Assembly: GCA_039191215.1 (NCBI GenBank)
Contig: JBCCXT010000002.1
Location: forward strand, 62,001 to 126,000
Direction of reading: 5' to 3'
Source of the DNA: HKCCE3408 sp039191215
GTDB lineage: Bacteria > Pseudomonadota > Alphaproteobacteria > Rhodobacterales > Rhodobacteraceae
DNA: 64,000 bases
The notes beneath the pieces are model-generated. The model made no database searches and had not been told where the DNA came from. It saw only the letters and a list, made by a program, of their open reading frames with translations. Of this stretch, positions 8,000 through 16,442 are shown piece by piece (the first letter of the stretch is position 1; each line of letters opens with the position of its first letter). A program made the position numbers and the translations under genes.

Positions 8000-8871
8000 C
8001 AGACACCATCCCTTTTGTCCAGATTGGTCATCACCGTGTAAAACACGTAACAAATCAACAAGATGACCAGGTAGTACATGATCGAATAGGCGGCGGCGGG
8101 GCCGAGATTGAACTGGTTGATCGCCATGTTCACCAGATCGATCGACAGGAAATTGGTCGCGCTGCCCGGACCACCGCCGGTGACGACAAAGGGCTCAGTG
8201 TAGATCATGAAACTGTCCATGAAGCGCAGCAGTATGGCGATCATCAGAACCCCCTGCATTTTCGGCAGCTCGATATAGCGAAACACTTTCCAGCGGCTCG
8301 CCTGGTCGATCTTGGCGGCCTGGTAATAGGCCTCTGGGATCGATTGCAGCCCGGCATAGGCCAGAAGCGCCACCAGCGACGTCCAATGCCAAACATCCAT
8401 GATGATCAGCGTGACCCAAGCGTCGAGCGCATCCTGGGTATAGTTGTAATCGATGCCCAATTCGCTGAGCGTATAGCCCAAAAGCCCGATGTCCACGCGG
8501 CCGAAGATCTGCCAGATCGTGCCGACGACATTCCACGGGATCAAAAGCGGCAGCGACATCAAGACCAGGCAGATAGACACCCAGATGCCTTTTTTCGGCA
8601 TGTTCAGCGCGATGATCACGCCAAGGGGGATTTGGATGCACAAGATGATCGCCGAGAACAGCAATTGGCGCCGCAGCGAGCCCCAAAGCCGGTCAGAATT
8701 CAGCACATCCGTGAACCATTCCAGGCCGACCGGAAAAAACTCATTGCCGCCGAATGTATCCTGGATCGAGTAATTAACGACCGTCATCAGCGGGATGATG
8801 GCCGAAAACGCGACCAGGATCAGAACGGGCAGGACCAGGTACCAAGCCTTTTGGTTGACTGTCTTATTCAC
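7999..8871 (-). CDS. glpP: Glycerol ABC transporter permease GlpP
   Basis: Inner-membrane permease of 290 aa (MalF/UgpA type). It has six spans, and an EAA-type loop around IPEAYYQAAKIDQASRWKVF. A GTG at 8871 (VNKTVNQKAWYLVLP) is chosen. It overlaps the glpT stop as GTGA and has GGGGAGG six bases upstream. An ATG at 8904 is in frame but would overlap glpT by 37 bases and adds an Arg-rich lead. The partner permease is GlpQ. Confidence 0.9.
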   Translation of the reverse strand: MNKTVNQKAWYLVLPVLILVAFSAIIPLMTVVNYSIQDTFGGNEFFPVGLEWFTDVLNSDRLWGSLRRQLLFSAIILCIQIPLGVIIALNMPKKGIWVSICLVLMSLPLLIPWNVVGTIWQIFGRVDIGLLGYTLSELGIDYNYTQDALDAWVTLIIMDVWHWTSLVALLAYAGLQSIPEAYYQAAKIDQASRWKVFRYIELPKMQGVLMIAILLRFMDSFMIYTEPFVVTGGGPGSATNFLSIDLVNMAINQFNLGPAAAYSIMYYLVILLICYVFYTVMTNLDKRDGV

Positions 8872-9956
8872 GCTGCGGCCTCCCCGTTTGGTGCGACGCG
8901 CCAATCGTCGGCGTAAACATTGATGCCTGCGGGATCGAAGCGCACAACGACATTATCGGCGGGGATCGGTTCTTCCTCCGGCACAATCGCGTCAAGCTTT
9001 TCGCCGGCCATTTCGACCCGGACGATTTTGTGCCGGCCGACATCTTCGACGCGTTTCACTTCCGCTGGTACGCCGCCGCCCTCATTGGAAAGCCGAACAA
9101 ATTCGGGCCGCACGCCAATTTCGACTTTGCCGCTCAACGCCCCGTAGCCTTTGCCAAGAAACACCTCATGGCCAGCGATGCGGGCGGTTGTCCCTTCCAC
9201 GCTTGCGGCCAGCACATTCATGCCGGGCGAGCCGATGAAATAGCCGACGAAGGTATGCTCCGGCCGTTGAAAGAGCTCCTCAGGCGTGCCGATCTGAACC
9301 ACGCGGCCGTCATGCATCACCACCACCTTGTCAGCGAATGTCAGCGCTTCGGTCTGGTCATGGGTCACATAGATCATCGTATGGCCGAACTGGTGGTGCA
9401 GCTCTTTGAGCTGGGTGCGCAGCTCCCACTTCATATGCGGGTCAATGACGGTCAGCGGCTCATCGAACAACAGCGCGTTCACATCCTCACGCACCATGCC
9501 GCGGCCAAGTGAGATCTTTTGCTTTGCATCTGCGGTCAGGCCGCGGGCGCGCTTGTTCAGCTCCGCCTCCATCCCGATCATCTTCGCAATTTCTTGCACG
9601 CGCTGAGCGACATAGCTCGGGTCGGCACCACGATTGCGGAGCGGAAAGGCCAGGTTATCATGCACATTCATCGTGTCATAGACGACCGGGAACTGGAATA
9701 CTTGGGCGATATTGCGCGCCGCGGTCGGCGCGTCCGTGACATCGCGATCATTAAACAGGATGCGCCCGCGTGATGGCACCAACAGCCCGGAGATAATGTT
9801 CAGAAGCGTCGACTTTCCGCATCCCGAGGCGCCCAACAGCGCGTAAGCCGCGCCATCGTTCCAGACGTGATCGAGCTGCTTGAGCGCAAAGTCATCTTCG
9901 CCACTTGGCTCGGCCAGGTAAGAATGGGCCAAATTGCTGAGCGTTATCTGTGCCAT
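8868..9956 (-). CDS. glpT: Glycerol ABC transporter ATPase GlpT
   Basis: Cytoplasmic ATPase of 362 aa. It has Walker A GASGCGKS (residues 42-49), Walker B ALLFDEPLTVID, the H-loop in YVTHDQTEAL, and a C-terminal TOBE-like domain. The ABC signature is not LSGGQ: the corresponding segment reads LTADAKQKISLGRG. Its partner GlpS has a standard signature, so this is an asymmetric ATPase pair in which one composite ATP site should be altered. The ATG at 9956 is 10 bases after the glpS stop and follows GAGGGATAGGG. Confidence 0.92.
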   Translation of the reverse strand: MAQITLSNLAHSYLAEPSGEDDFALKQLDHVWNDGAAYALLGASGCGKSTLLNIISGLLVPSRGRILFNDRDVTDAPTAARNIAQVFQFPVVYDTMNVHDNLAFPLRNRGADPSYVAQRVQEIAKMIGMEAELNKRARGLTADAKQKISLGRGMVREDVNALLFDEPLTVIDPHMKWELRTQLKELHHQFGHTMIYVTHDQTEALTFADKVVVMHDGRVVQIGTPEELFQRPEHTFVGYFIGSPGMNVLAASVEGTTARIAGHEVFLGKGYGALSGKVEIGVRPEFVRLSNEGGGVPAEVKRVEDVGRHKIVRVEMAGEKLDAIVPEEEPIPADNVVVRFDPAGINVYADDWRVAPNGEAAA

Positions 9957-9966
9957 ACCCTATCCC

Positions 9967-11067
9967 TCAGGCCGCATTGGCTTTGCCGACGGCGTAAGTG
10001 GCCGGTGCCACCAACTGCCCGTTCGTTGAAAAAATGTAGACATGGGCGGGATCGAGATAGGTCGACAGGAGCGCGCCGATCTCAAGCTCCCTTATGCCAT
10101 GCACCATGCCGACCCATCGATCGCCATGATGGTCGAGATGGACAAATGTCTCCGACCCGGTCAGCTCAGTGACGATCAAGCGCGCCTGGAATTCGATTGC
10201 CGTGGCCGCATGGCGTTCCAGCTCCAGATGGTTGGGGCGAAATCCGGCGATGTAGCGACCATCGGCGAGTTTTGACAGCGCGCCCGTTGCCGGTGTCTTT
10301 TGCGCGTCGCCGAATTGTATGAGGCTGCCGGATTTGTGGATATCGAGGAAGTTCATCGGCGGGTCAGAAAAGACCCGCGCTGTCGTCACATCAACGGGCG
10401 AGCGATAGACCTTTGGCGTCGATCCGAACTGCGTCAAGCGCCCTTCCCAAAGCGCCGCTGTATTACCGCCAAGCAGAAGTGCCTCTTCGGGCTCCGTCGT
10501 GGCATAGACAAAAACTGCACCTGATTCCTCGAATATCCGTGGAATTTCAACGCGAAGTTCCTCGCGCAGCTTGTAGTCAAGGTTCGCCAGCGGCTCGTCG
10601 AGGAGCACAAGGCCAGCTTTTTTGACCAGGGCCCGGGCAAGGGCGCAGCGTTGCTGCTGCCCGCCCGACAATTCCAACGGTTTGCGGTCAAGCATCGGCG
10701 TCAGCTTGAGCATGTCGGCGGTCTCTCGCACCGCACGGTCGACCTCGTTGGCACTGGCGCCGACGATGCGCAGCGGCGAGGCGATGTTTTCGTAAACGCT
10801 CATCGACGGGTAGTTGATAAACTGCTGGTAGACCATCGCCACCTTGCGGTCCTGCACCCGCAATCCGGTCACGTCATCGCCATTCCAAACGACCTTGCCC
10901 GTGCTTGGCTTGTCGAGGCCCGCCATGAGCCGCATCAGCGAGGTCTTGCCGGACAATGTCGGCCCAAGCAGCACGTTCATCGTGCCGCCCGAAAGCTCCA
11001 GATCGGTCGGGTAGATATGGGTCTCCGCGCCGACTTGTTTTGAAGCGCCCTCAAGTATCAAAGACAT
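9967..11067 (-). CDS. glpS: Glycerol ABC transporter ATPase GlpS
   Basis: Cytoplasmic ATPase of 366 aa. Walker A is GPTLSGKT (residues 35-42), the signature LSGGQQQRCALARAL is canonical, and Walker B is LVLLDEPLANLD. The usual H-loop motif TH-D-Q is replaced by YATTEPEEAL, with Thr in place of the switch histidine. This complements the altered signature of GlpT, so each subunit has lost a different catalytic element. A C-terminal TOBE-like region follows. The start overlaps the glpD stop as TAATG. Confidence 0.92.
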   Translation of the reverse strand: MSLILEGASKQVGAETHIYPTDLELSGGTMNVLLGPTLSGKTSLMRLMAGLDKPSTGKVVWNGDDVTGLRVQDRKVAMVYQQFINYPSMSVYENIASPLRIVGASANEVDRAVRETADMLKLTPMLDRKPLELSGGQQQRCALARALVKKAGLVLLDEPLANLDYKLREELRVEIPRIFEESGAVFVYATTEPEEALLLGGNTAALWEGRLTQFGSTPKVYRSPVDVTTARVFSDPPMNFLDIHKSGSLIQFGDAQKTPATGALSKLADGRYIAGFRPNHLELERHAATAIEFQARLIVTELTGSETFVHLDHHGDRWVGMVHGIRELEIGALLSTYLDPAHVYIFSTNGQLVAPATYAVGKANAA

Positions 11068-12695
11068 TATTGTGCTCCCATACCGGCGAGAGTTTTGCGT
11101 TCAATCGCAGGCGATTGCAGGTCGCGCTGCATCCAAGCGTCAAGATGTGCGGCCTGCGTATTTGTCAGCCGCAGGCCCAGCTTACTGCGCCGCCAAAGAA
11201 TGTCTTCGGCATCTTGGGCAAACTCCTGGGCGATCAGCCATCGAACTTCCGCCTCGCACAGCGTCCAGCCGAAATCCTCGCCCAATTCAGCCGCCGTGCG
11301 TGCATCGCCCAGAATGCGCCAAGCATCCGTGCCATAGGCGCGGATCAAACGCCTGGCCCAAGGTTGGGTCAGAAACGGGTAATCCGATTGAAGGCGCGCG
11401 ATCAGCGTCGCCACATCTTCTACAGGAAAGTCGCCACCGGGCAGAGCCGCACCAGCGGTCCAGGGGCCGGATTTGTCAGGGAAATGCACGGCCAGCTCCG
11501 CCATCGCGGCTTCGGCGAGTTTGCGATAGGTGGTAATTTTACCGCCAAACACATTCAGGATCGGGGCCGCACCGCCTTCGGTTTCAAGCTTTAGCACATA
11601 ATCGCGGGTTGCTGCCGTCGCGCTTGACGCGCCATCGTCAAAAAGCGGCCGCACACCGGCATAAGTCCAGACAATATCCTCCGCGCCGATCGGTGCGGCA
11701 AGATACTCGTTGATGAAGGACAGAAGGTAGCGCTGTTCGTCGGCTGTGCAGACCGGGCGCTCGGACGGGTCCGGATGCTCAACATCTGTTGTGCCGATCA
11801 GCGTGAAATCCGTCTCATAGGGAATGGCAAAGATGATCCGCCCGTCCGTGCCTTGGAAGAAGTAACATTTGTCGTGCTCAAAAAGCCGTCGCGTCACGAT
11901 ATGGGATCCGCGCACCAGCCGCGTTTGGCTCGGCGCGTTTGAGCCGGTGACGTTGTTGACAACATCGCTGACCCAAGGACCGGCGGCATTAACCAGCGCG
12001 CGGGCATAGCTGATCGAGACGCGCCCCGTCTGGCTGCAGTGCGTCTCAACCTCCCACAGACCGTTTGAGCGTTCCGCCCGGGTGACCTTTGTGCGGGGAC
12101 TGATCTCCGCGCCCCGGCTTTTGGCGTCGCGCGCATTGAGAACAACAAGGCGCGCATCCTCGACCCAGCAATCTGAATACTCGAAAGCGCGTTGAAATTT
12201 GTCCTTCAATCTACGCCCTTCCGGCGCGTTCCCCAGATCAAGCGACGTTGTTGCAGGGAGCGTTTTGTGCCCACCCATATGATCGTAAAGAAACAGGCCT
12301 AAGCGGATCAACCAAGCTGGCCGGCGCCCTCTCATCCACGGCATAAGCCAGCTCAAAAGGCGCGATGTCGGCGTGTCGCTCTCAAACCGCATGTCGCGGT
12401 GGTAGGGCAGCACAAAACGCATCGGCCAAGCGATATGCGGCATGGCACGCAGCAGCACTTCGCGCTCGATCAGCGCCTCTCGCACAAGGCGGAACTCGAA
12501 GAACTCCAGATACCGCAGCCCGCCATGGAAGAGCTTTGTCGACCCGCTTGATGTGGCCGATGCGAGATCGCCCATCTCAGCCAAAACGACCGAATAGCCG
12601 CGCCCGACCGCGTCCCGCGCAATCCCGCAACCGTTGATCCCGCCGCCGATCACGTAAAGATCGACTGGATCCACTTCGGAGTGGCCGAGCTGCAA
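11067..12695 (-). CDS. glpD: Aerobic glycerol-3-phosphate dehydrogenase GlpD
   Basis: FAD-dependent enzyme of 542 aa at the inner membrane that oxidises sn-glycerol 3-phosphate to dihydroxyacetone phosphate and passes electrons to quinone. The dinucleotide fold motif GGGINGCG lies at residues 17-24. The conserved SSGSTKLFHGGLRYLE segment follows near residue 50. The length and the C-terminal cap domain are typical. The best start is a TTG at 12695 with GGGAGGA six bases upstream; no ATG nearby keeps the FAD motif intact. It is the first gene of the glp operon and divergent from glpR. Glycerol kinase is not nearby. Confidence 0.95.
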   Translation of the reverse strand: MQLGHSEVDPVDLYVIGGGINGCGIARDAVGRGYSVVLAEMGDLASATSSGSTKLFHGGLRYLEFFEFRLVREALIEREVLLRAMPHIAWPMRFVLPYHRDMRFESDTPTSRLLSWLMPWMRGRRPAWLIRLGLFLYDHMGGHKTLPATTSLDLGNAPEGRRLKDKFQRAFEYSDCWVEDARLVVLNARDAKSRGAEISPRTKVTRAERSNGLWEVETHCSQTGRVSISYARALVNAAGPWVSDVVNNVTGSNAPSQTRLVRGSHIVTRRLFEHDKCYFFQGTDGRIIFAIPYETDFTLIGTTDVEHPDPSERPVCTADEQRYLLSFINEYLAAPIGAEDIVWTYAGVRPLFDDGASSATAATRDYVLKLETEGGAAPILNVFGGKITTYRKLAEAAMAELAVHFPDKSGPWTAGAALPGGDFPVEDVATLIARLQSDYPFLTQPWARRLIRAYGTDAWRILGDARTAAELGEDFGWTLCEAEVRWLIAQEFAQDAEDILWRRSKLGLRLTNTQAAHLDAWMQRDLQSPAIERKTLAGMGAQ

Positions 12696-12861
12696 ACTAA
12701 TCCTCCCTCGTCGGTGCTTTCTGCCGACACCAAAAGGCTGCTACGAAGCGAGCAAAAAGGAAATCACTTTTTTGCGCCTTGGCAACGATTGGGTCGATTG
12801 ATCTGAATAAGTTTATGAAAATAAACAAAAAGAAAATCCACTATGTGGAACAAGCTGGATG

Positions 12862-12889
12862 AAAACGAACATTGATCCACAAAAACGAA
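12862..12889. promoter_or_regulatory. Candidate GlpR operator: two AAAACGAA direct repeats
   Basis: AAAACGAA occurs at 12862-12869 and again at 12882-12889. The centres are exactly 20 bp apart, two helical turns, in the 261-bp gap between divergent glpD and glpR. DeoR-family repressors often bind A/T-plus-CG direct repeats of this kind. The second copy ends 5 bases before the proposed -35 of glpR. Confidence 0.45.
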
Positions 12890-12894
12890 AGCGA

Positions 12895-12923
12895 TTGACC
12901 AGCGCATTTTGTGATTCAATGAT
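12895..12923 (+). promoter_or_regulatory. Candidate glpR promoter
   Basis: TTGACC (12895-12900) and AATGAT (12918-12923) are separated by 17 bases and lie 33 bases before the glpR ATG. The two AAAACGAA repeats lie directly upstream, which would permit autoregulation. Confidence 0.4.
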
Positions 12924-12956
12924 AGCCTTCAGTGTATTTGGAGACGGGTCGAGCGC

Positions 12957-13751
12957 ATGAAAATCAGCTTCCGCCAAGTTGAGATCCTGGACATTGCACG
13001 CCGTGAGGGGATGGTCAGCGTGGATGATCTGGCGCAGCGTTTTGATGTCAGTGTGCAGACGATCCGCCGCGATCTGACTGATCTTGACACAGCCGGACAA
13101 CTTGACCGCGTGCATGGCGGGGCGGTCATTTCGTCGAGCACGTCAAACTATGCCTATGATGAGCGTCAAAGCCATCTGGCCGATGAAAAGGCTGCCATCG
13201 CGCGGCTTTGCGCCTCCAAGATCCCGAATGATTGCTCGGTCTTTCTTAATATCGGCACCAGCACCGAAGCGGTCGCGGCAGAGTTGCGCCACCACAAGAA
13301 CCTGTTGGTGATCACCAATAATATGAATATCGCCAACACGCTGGCCAGCAATTCCGATTGTGAGGTTGTGGTCACCGGTGGCACGGTGCGGCGCGGGGAT
13401 GGCGGCCTAATCGGGACGATGACGGTCAAAGCGATCCGAAGTTTCAAGTTCGATTATGCCGTGATCGGCTGTTCGGCCTTGGATGAGGATGGCGACGTGT
13501 TGGATTACGACATCCAAGAGGTTGGCGTCAGCCAGGCTATTATCGCTCAGGCCCGCGCGCCGCTGCTTGTGGCCGACCACTCAAAGCTGCACCGCTCCGC
13601 CCCGGCACGCATTTGTTCGCTGGCACAGATCGATGCGGTGTTCTCGGATAAGCGATTGACAAAGAGGCTTAATCAGGCCTGCGCGAATTGGGGGACAGAC
13701 GTCTTTATCGCCGATCAAAGATCACGCAGCCCGCGCGTCAGCCAGGCGTGA
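12957..13751 (+). CDS. glpR: DeoR-family repressor GlpR
   Basis: Cytoplasmic regulator of 264 aa. The N-terminal winged helix reads RREGMVSVDDLAQRFDVSVQ and then TIRRDLTDLD, the hallmark of the DeoR family. The C-terminal DeoRC sensor domain contains the phosphosugar-binding NIGTSTEAVA segment near residues 98-107 and the VVTGGTVRRGDGGLIG segment. It is divergent from glpD, as expected for the repressor of the glycerol operon; glycerol 3-phosphate is the likely inducer, by analogy. The ATG at 12957 follows GGAGACGGG. Confidence 0.92.
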   Translation: MKISFRQVEILDIARREGMVSVDDLAQRFDVSVQTIRRDLTDLDTAGQLDRVHGGAVISSSTSNYAYDERQSHLADEKAAIARLCASKIPNDCSVFLNIGTSTEAVAAELRHHKNLLVITNNMNIANTLASNSDCEVVVTGGTVRRGDGGLIGTMTVKAIRSFKFDYAVIGCSALDEDGDVLDYDIQEVGVSQAIIAQARAPLLVADHSKLHRSAPARICSLAQIDAVFSDKRLTKRLNQACANWGTDVFIADQRSRSPRVSQA

Positions 13752-13806
13752 CCAGGCCGGAAAACGTGGTGTCGCCCGGGCGGGTAAGCACGCCGGGTTG
13801 GAAAGG

Positions 13807-15251
13807 CTATGCCGCGGCGCGCTGGTCGCTACAGGGTGATTTCTCATCGGCATAAAGTGAGATGATATCGAGAAGCGGGCCAAGGCTGTCGGAGGCACCC
13901 GTCGCGTCGCATTCGCGGAAGGTCCGCGTGTCCGCGCCGCGCCAGCATTGCCGTCGTTCACGGTGACAGTTGGCAGCGACCGGCCGGCGGTTATGAATGT
14001 GTGGCTGATAATGGTGCCGGTTGTTTCTGCTGCCGCGTCACCACCGAAATCCTACGAAAAACTCAGCGTATCGCCGCCCGCTTTGGTGTGGGGCAGTTTC
14101 ATAAAGGCAGGCCCATATTCGAAATTCGCAGGCGGGGTGGGTGTGTGGCCCGTGGCGTAATCGTTTGGGAATGGGGCCAGCCATGGTTCAGGAAAGTCGG
14201 GCCATCGGCCCGCATGGCATCGATCTCTTCCGGGCCGCCGTCGGTGACCTCGCCCATATAGATATCGCCGGTAGGTTCATCGACCGTCAGCTTTCAAGAG
14301 TTCCGCACGCCTGTGGCCCAGACACGGCTGATAGTGCTCATGCAGGTCGTCGATGACCAGCTAGGTCGACAGATTGGCGACATTTGGATTGGCGGCGTCG
14401 GCGGCGATGCGGAGCAGCCGCCTGCCGGCGGCGGAGTTGAAGGTCGGCTCATCGGGATTTTCGAGGTTAATCTCGACCACGTGGTGCAGATAGACGCAGC
14501 CATTTTCGGCAAAATCTGGGTCCACCGCGATGCCCATCAAGCCACGGGTGTGGTTAGAGGTGATCTCTTCGTTCAGATCGATGAACGCACTGACGATGAC
14601 GCCGTTCTCAACGATTTTTCCCGGCCCGCTTTTTCGGTCACGAAAATCCGGCTATCGGTCGCGATGTCGAAGGCGATCGGTTGGTCAAGGCTTTCTGCGA
14701 TGGTTTCCGATACAAAACCGCCAGTGGGCGGCGGCGGTGGCGTATAGTCGCCCTAGACCAAAACACGTTGTCAATGAGCGTGCCACGATCGTCGGACGCG
14801 CCGGTTGCGTGCATTCCTGCAAGGTCGGCCCGTCCAGGCCGCCTGTGCCTGTGACCGTGATCGTATGGGTGGTCTAATGCGGCGATTGCGCTGTGAAACC
14901 ATCAATCGCCAGGCTGGCGCCATTGCCGTCGACATGAACCTTCTCCGACTCGCTCGTGGTATTGCCGCACCGCGATTGCATATCGAACACGATCGTCTAG
15001 GTCTGCCCAATTGCGGCTCGGATGTCCTGGTAGAGGCCATCAAGCGACGCGCCGCCGTTATGGTCGATCTCCGGGAGAGCATCGCCATTGGAAGCCTGGC
15101 AGCCGCTATGGCCAATGCCCCAAAACTCAAGGCGTTCTCCGTTCAGGGATTGCCACTCATCAATGGTCGCAAAAGGTGTCCACGCGCCCGCGTTGACCAA
15201 AACCGTTCCAAACGACCCATTGGTCAACAGGCTGGTCCCATCTGCCCACAT
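13807..15251 (-). pseudogene. Decayed secreted multidomain protein (sorbosone-dehydrogenase type)
   Basis: On the minus strand recognisable protein sequence continues for about 1.4 kb but jumps between frames and meets several stops. In order: a secreted C-terminal-type domain (LTNGSFGTVLVNAGAWTPF, then QASNGDALPEIDHNGG, interrupted by a TAG in place of an expected Tyr codon near 15000, and later ATGASDDRGTLIDNVFW in another frame); a Pro-rich linker; the start of a glucose/sorbosone dehydrogenase (ETIAESLDQPIAFDIATDSR, GIAVDPDFAENGCVYLHHVV in separate frames); a PKD-like piece (FITAGRSLPTVTVNDG); and a second copy of the first domain's end (TGASDSLGPLLDIISL), stopping at TAG 13807. Such architectures occur in large exported roseobacter proteins. 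It is clearly non-functional as one protein. Confidence 0.8.
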
Positions 15252-15260
15252 GCCATGACG

Positions 15261-15276
15261 TTAATGGATTGTTAAC
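15261..15276 (-). promoter_or_regulatory. CtrA-box-like sequence upstream of the decayed gene
   Basis: TTAA-TGGATTG-TTAAC matches the full CtrA site TTAA-N7-TTAAC exactly. It reads similarly on both strands. It lies 10 bases upstream of the ATG (15251) of the decayed gene. A chance match is possible, because the motif is short. Confidence 0.35.
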
Positions 15277-15842
15277 TAAACAAGGGCTTATGACGTGCCA
15301 CGAGGCCGCGCATCCGGGCAAGTGAATTCCGTGAATGAACGGAAACAAACAATTCCAGGGCGTTGGAAGTGTTCCTGAGTCGCCGGTGCGCGTGGGCAAA
15401 ATTTGTCAAAGTCAAATACAGTTTGATGCTCCGCCGCATTTTTGCCTTGATTTGCGGCAAATGCCGCGAAAGGGGGCGGACGCTCCTGTTGTTGCAATAT
15501 TAGAAACAATGATCGGTCATGTGGAGCATTTTTGCTCAAGGACCGACAAAATGGGCGAAATCTCTGTGAAAGCCGCGTCAGGGCAGGCGCTGAGTTTCGA
15601 AAAGCTAGTGGTTTTCCGTCGCCGTTTGGGTGCGGTTTACATGGCCGCTAGGCCACAGGATTGCCAAGATTGACGTAGTGTCACGTAGTTTTGCTGCGAA
15701 ACATAAGTCCGATAATTTATAGTTAACGCGCTTGTCTGGGGCAGGCGCTGTTTGGCCGGGCTGCGGGCGGGGAGCGACCATTCTGGGAAGGGTCACCACG
15801 CACGCGGCCTTGAGGGGGCCGATTTGAGGCCGCGCCGCGATG
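15277..15842. other. Gene-free stretch
   Basis: About 560 bases between the decayed gene and the nucleotidyltransferase gene. Open frames here (for example plus strand 15335-15673) lack a ribosome-binding site and any recognisable protein sequence. A hairpin closes the right end. Nothing else is seen. Confidence 0.4.
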
Positions 15843-15859
15843 TCATACGCGGCGCGGCC
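15828..15859 (-). terminator. Strong GC hairpin over the 3' end of the nucleotidyltransferase gene
   Basis: GGCCGCGCCGCG and CGCGGCGCGGCC form a perfect 12-bp stem with an 8-base loop. The stem includes the last codons of the minus-strand gene. The minus-strand downstream side lacks a T-run. The plus-strand side has CTTTATTTT, so the hairpin may act in both directions. Confidence 0.5.
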
Positions 15860-16442
15860 CTTTATTTTGCTGAGCGTTGCGCCATTCCGCCCATGCCTCC
15901 GGCGTGTCGAGATCCAACACAGCCTGTGGACCTATTGGGTGCAATGCGACGCGGTCCGGTTGGCCCGATAGCAGGCGGCCGGCGCCATGATCGCCAGTCA
16001 GTTTGGCCATCTCGGCTAGCATTTCGGGTGGCAAGATTACCGGATGTCCGGGGGTGCCGTCATGGTCGGCGCCGCGCAGGATCGGCCCCGCACCGGCCTG
16101 CCACAAGGCCTGCAACGTTGCCATGTCATGGGCGCTGATATCGGGCATGTCTGCTGGCAGGATCATCGCCGCACCGGTCAAGCCGGCCAAGCCCGCGACA
16201 AGCGATGCGGCCATACGTTGGCCCGGGGCAACGGTGACATGATCAACCGCCAACCCCTCTACCGCATCCCGGCGGCTGTGCTGATCGGTTGCCGTGACAA
16301 CCCGTGTGGGTGCGACTTTCAGCGCCCGGGCGGCCACAACCCGCAGGATTGGTGTGCCGTCAACATCTTGCAGCAGCTTGTCCGCCCCGCGCATGCGTTG
16401 CGACCGACCGGCCGCCGGGATGACAATTGTTAGATCAACCAA
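15843..16442 (-). CDS. MobA-like NTP transferase (MocA type)
   Basis: Soluble nucleotidyltransferase of 199 aa. The N-terminal IVIPAAGRSQRMRGADKLL is the nucleotide-binding signature of the MobA/MocA fold. AMILPADMPDISAHDMATL carries the metal-binding Asp. GTPGHPVILPPEMLAEM is the third conserved block. These resemble molybdenum-cofactor cytidylyltransferases, but the cofactor cannot be told from sequence alone. The only in-frame start before the motif is a TTG at 16442, which overlaps the end of the CorC-like gene by 8 bases and has no clear ribosome-binding site, so translation may depend on coupling. Confidence 0.75.
   Translation of the reverse strand: MVDLTIVIPAAGRSQRMRGADKLLQDVDGTPILRVVAARALKVAPTRVVTATDQHSRRDAVEGLAVDHVTVAPGQRMAASLVAGLAGLTGAAMILPADMPDISAHDMATLQALWQAGAGPILRGADHDGTPGHPVILPPEMLAEMAKLTGDHGAGRLLSGQPDRVALHPIGPQAVLDLDTPEAWAEWRNAQQNKGPRRV

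Noticed and set aside
15335..15673. Plus-strand 112-aa open frame between the decayed gene and the nucleotidyltransferase
   Set aside because: No ribosome-binding site, no recognisable motif, and composition unlike the neighbouring genes.
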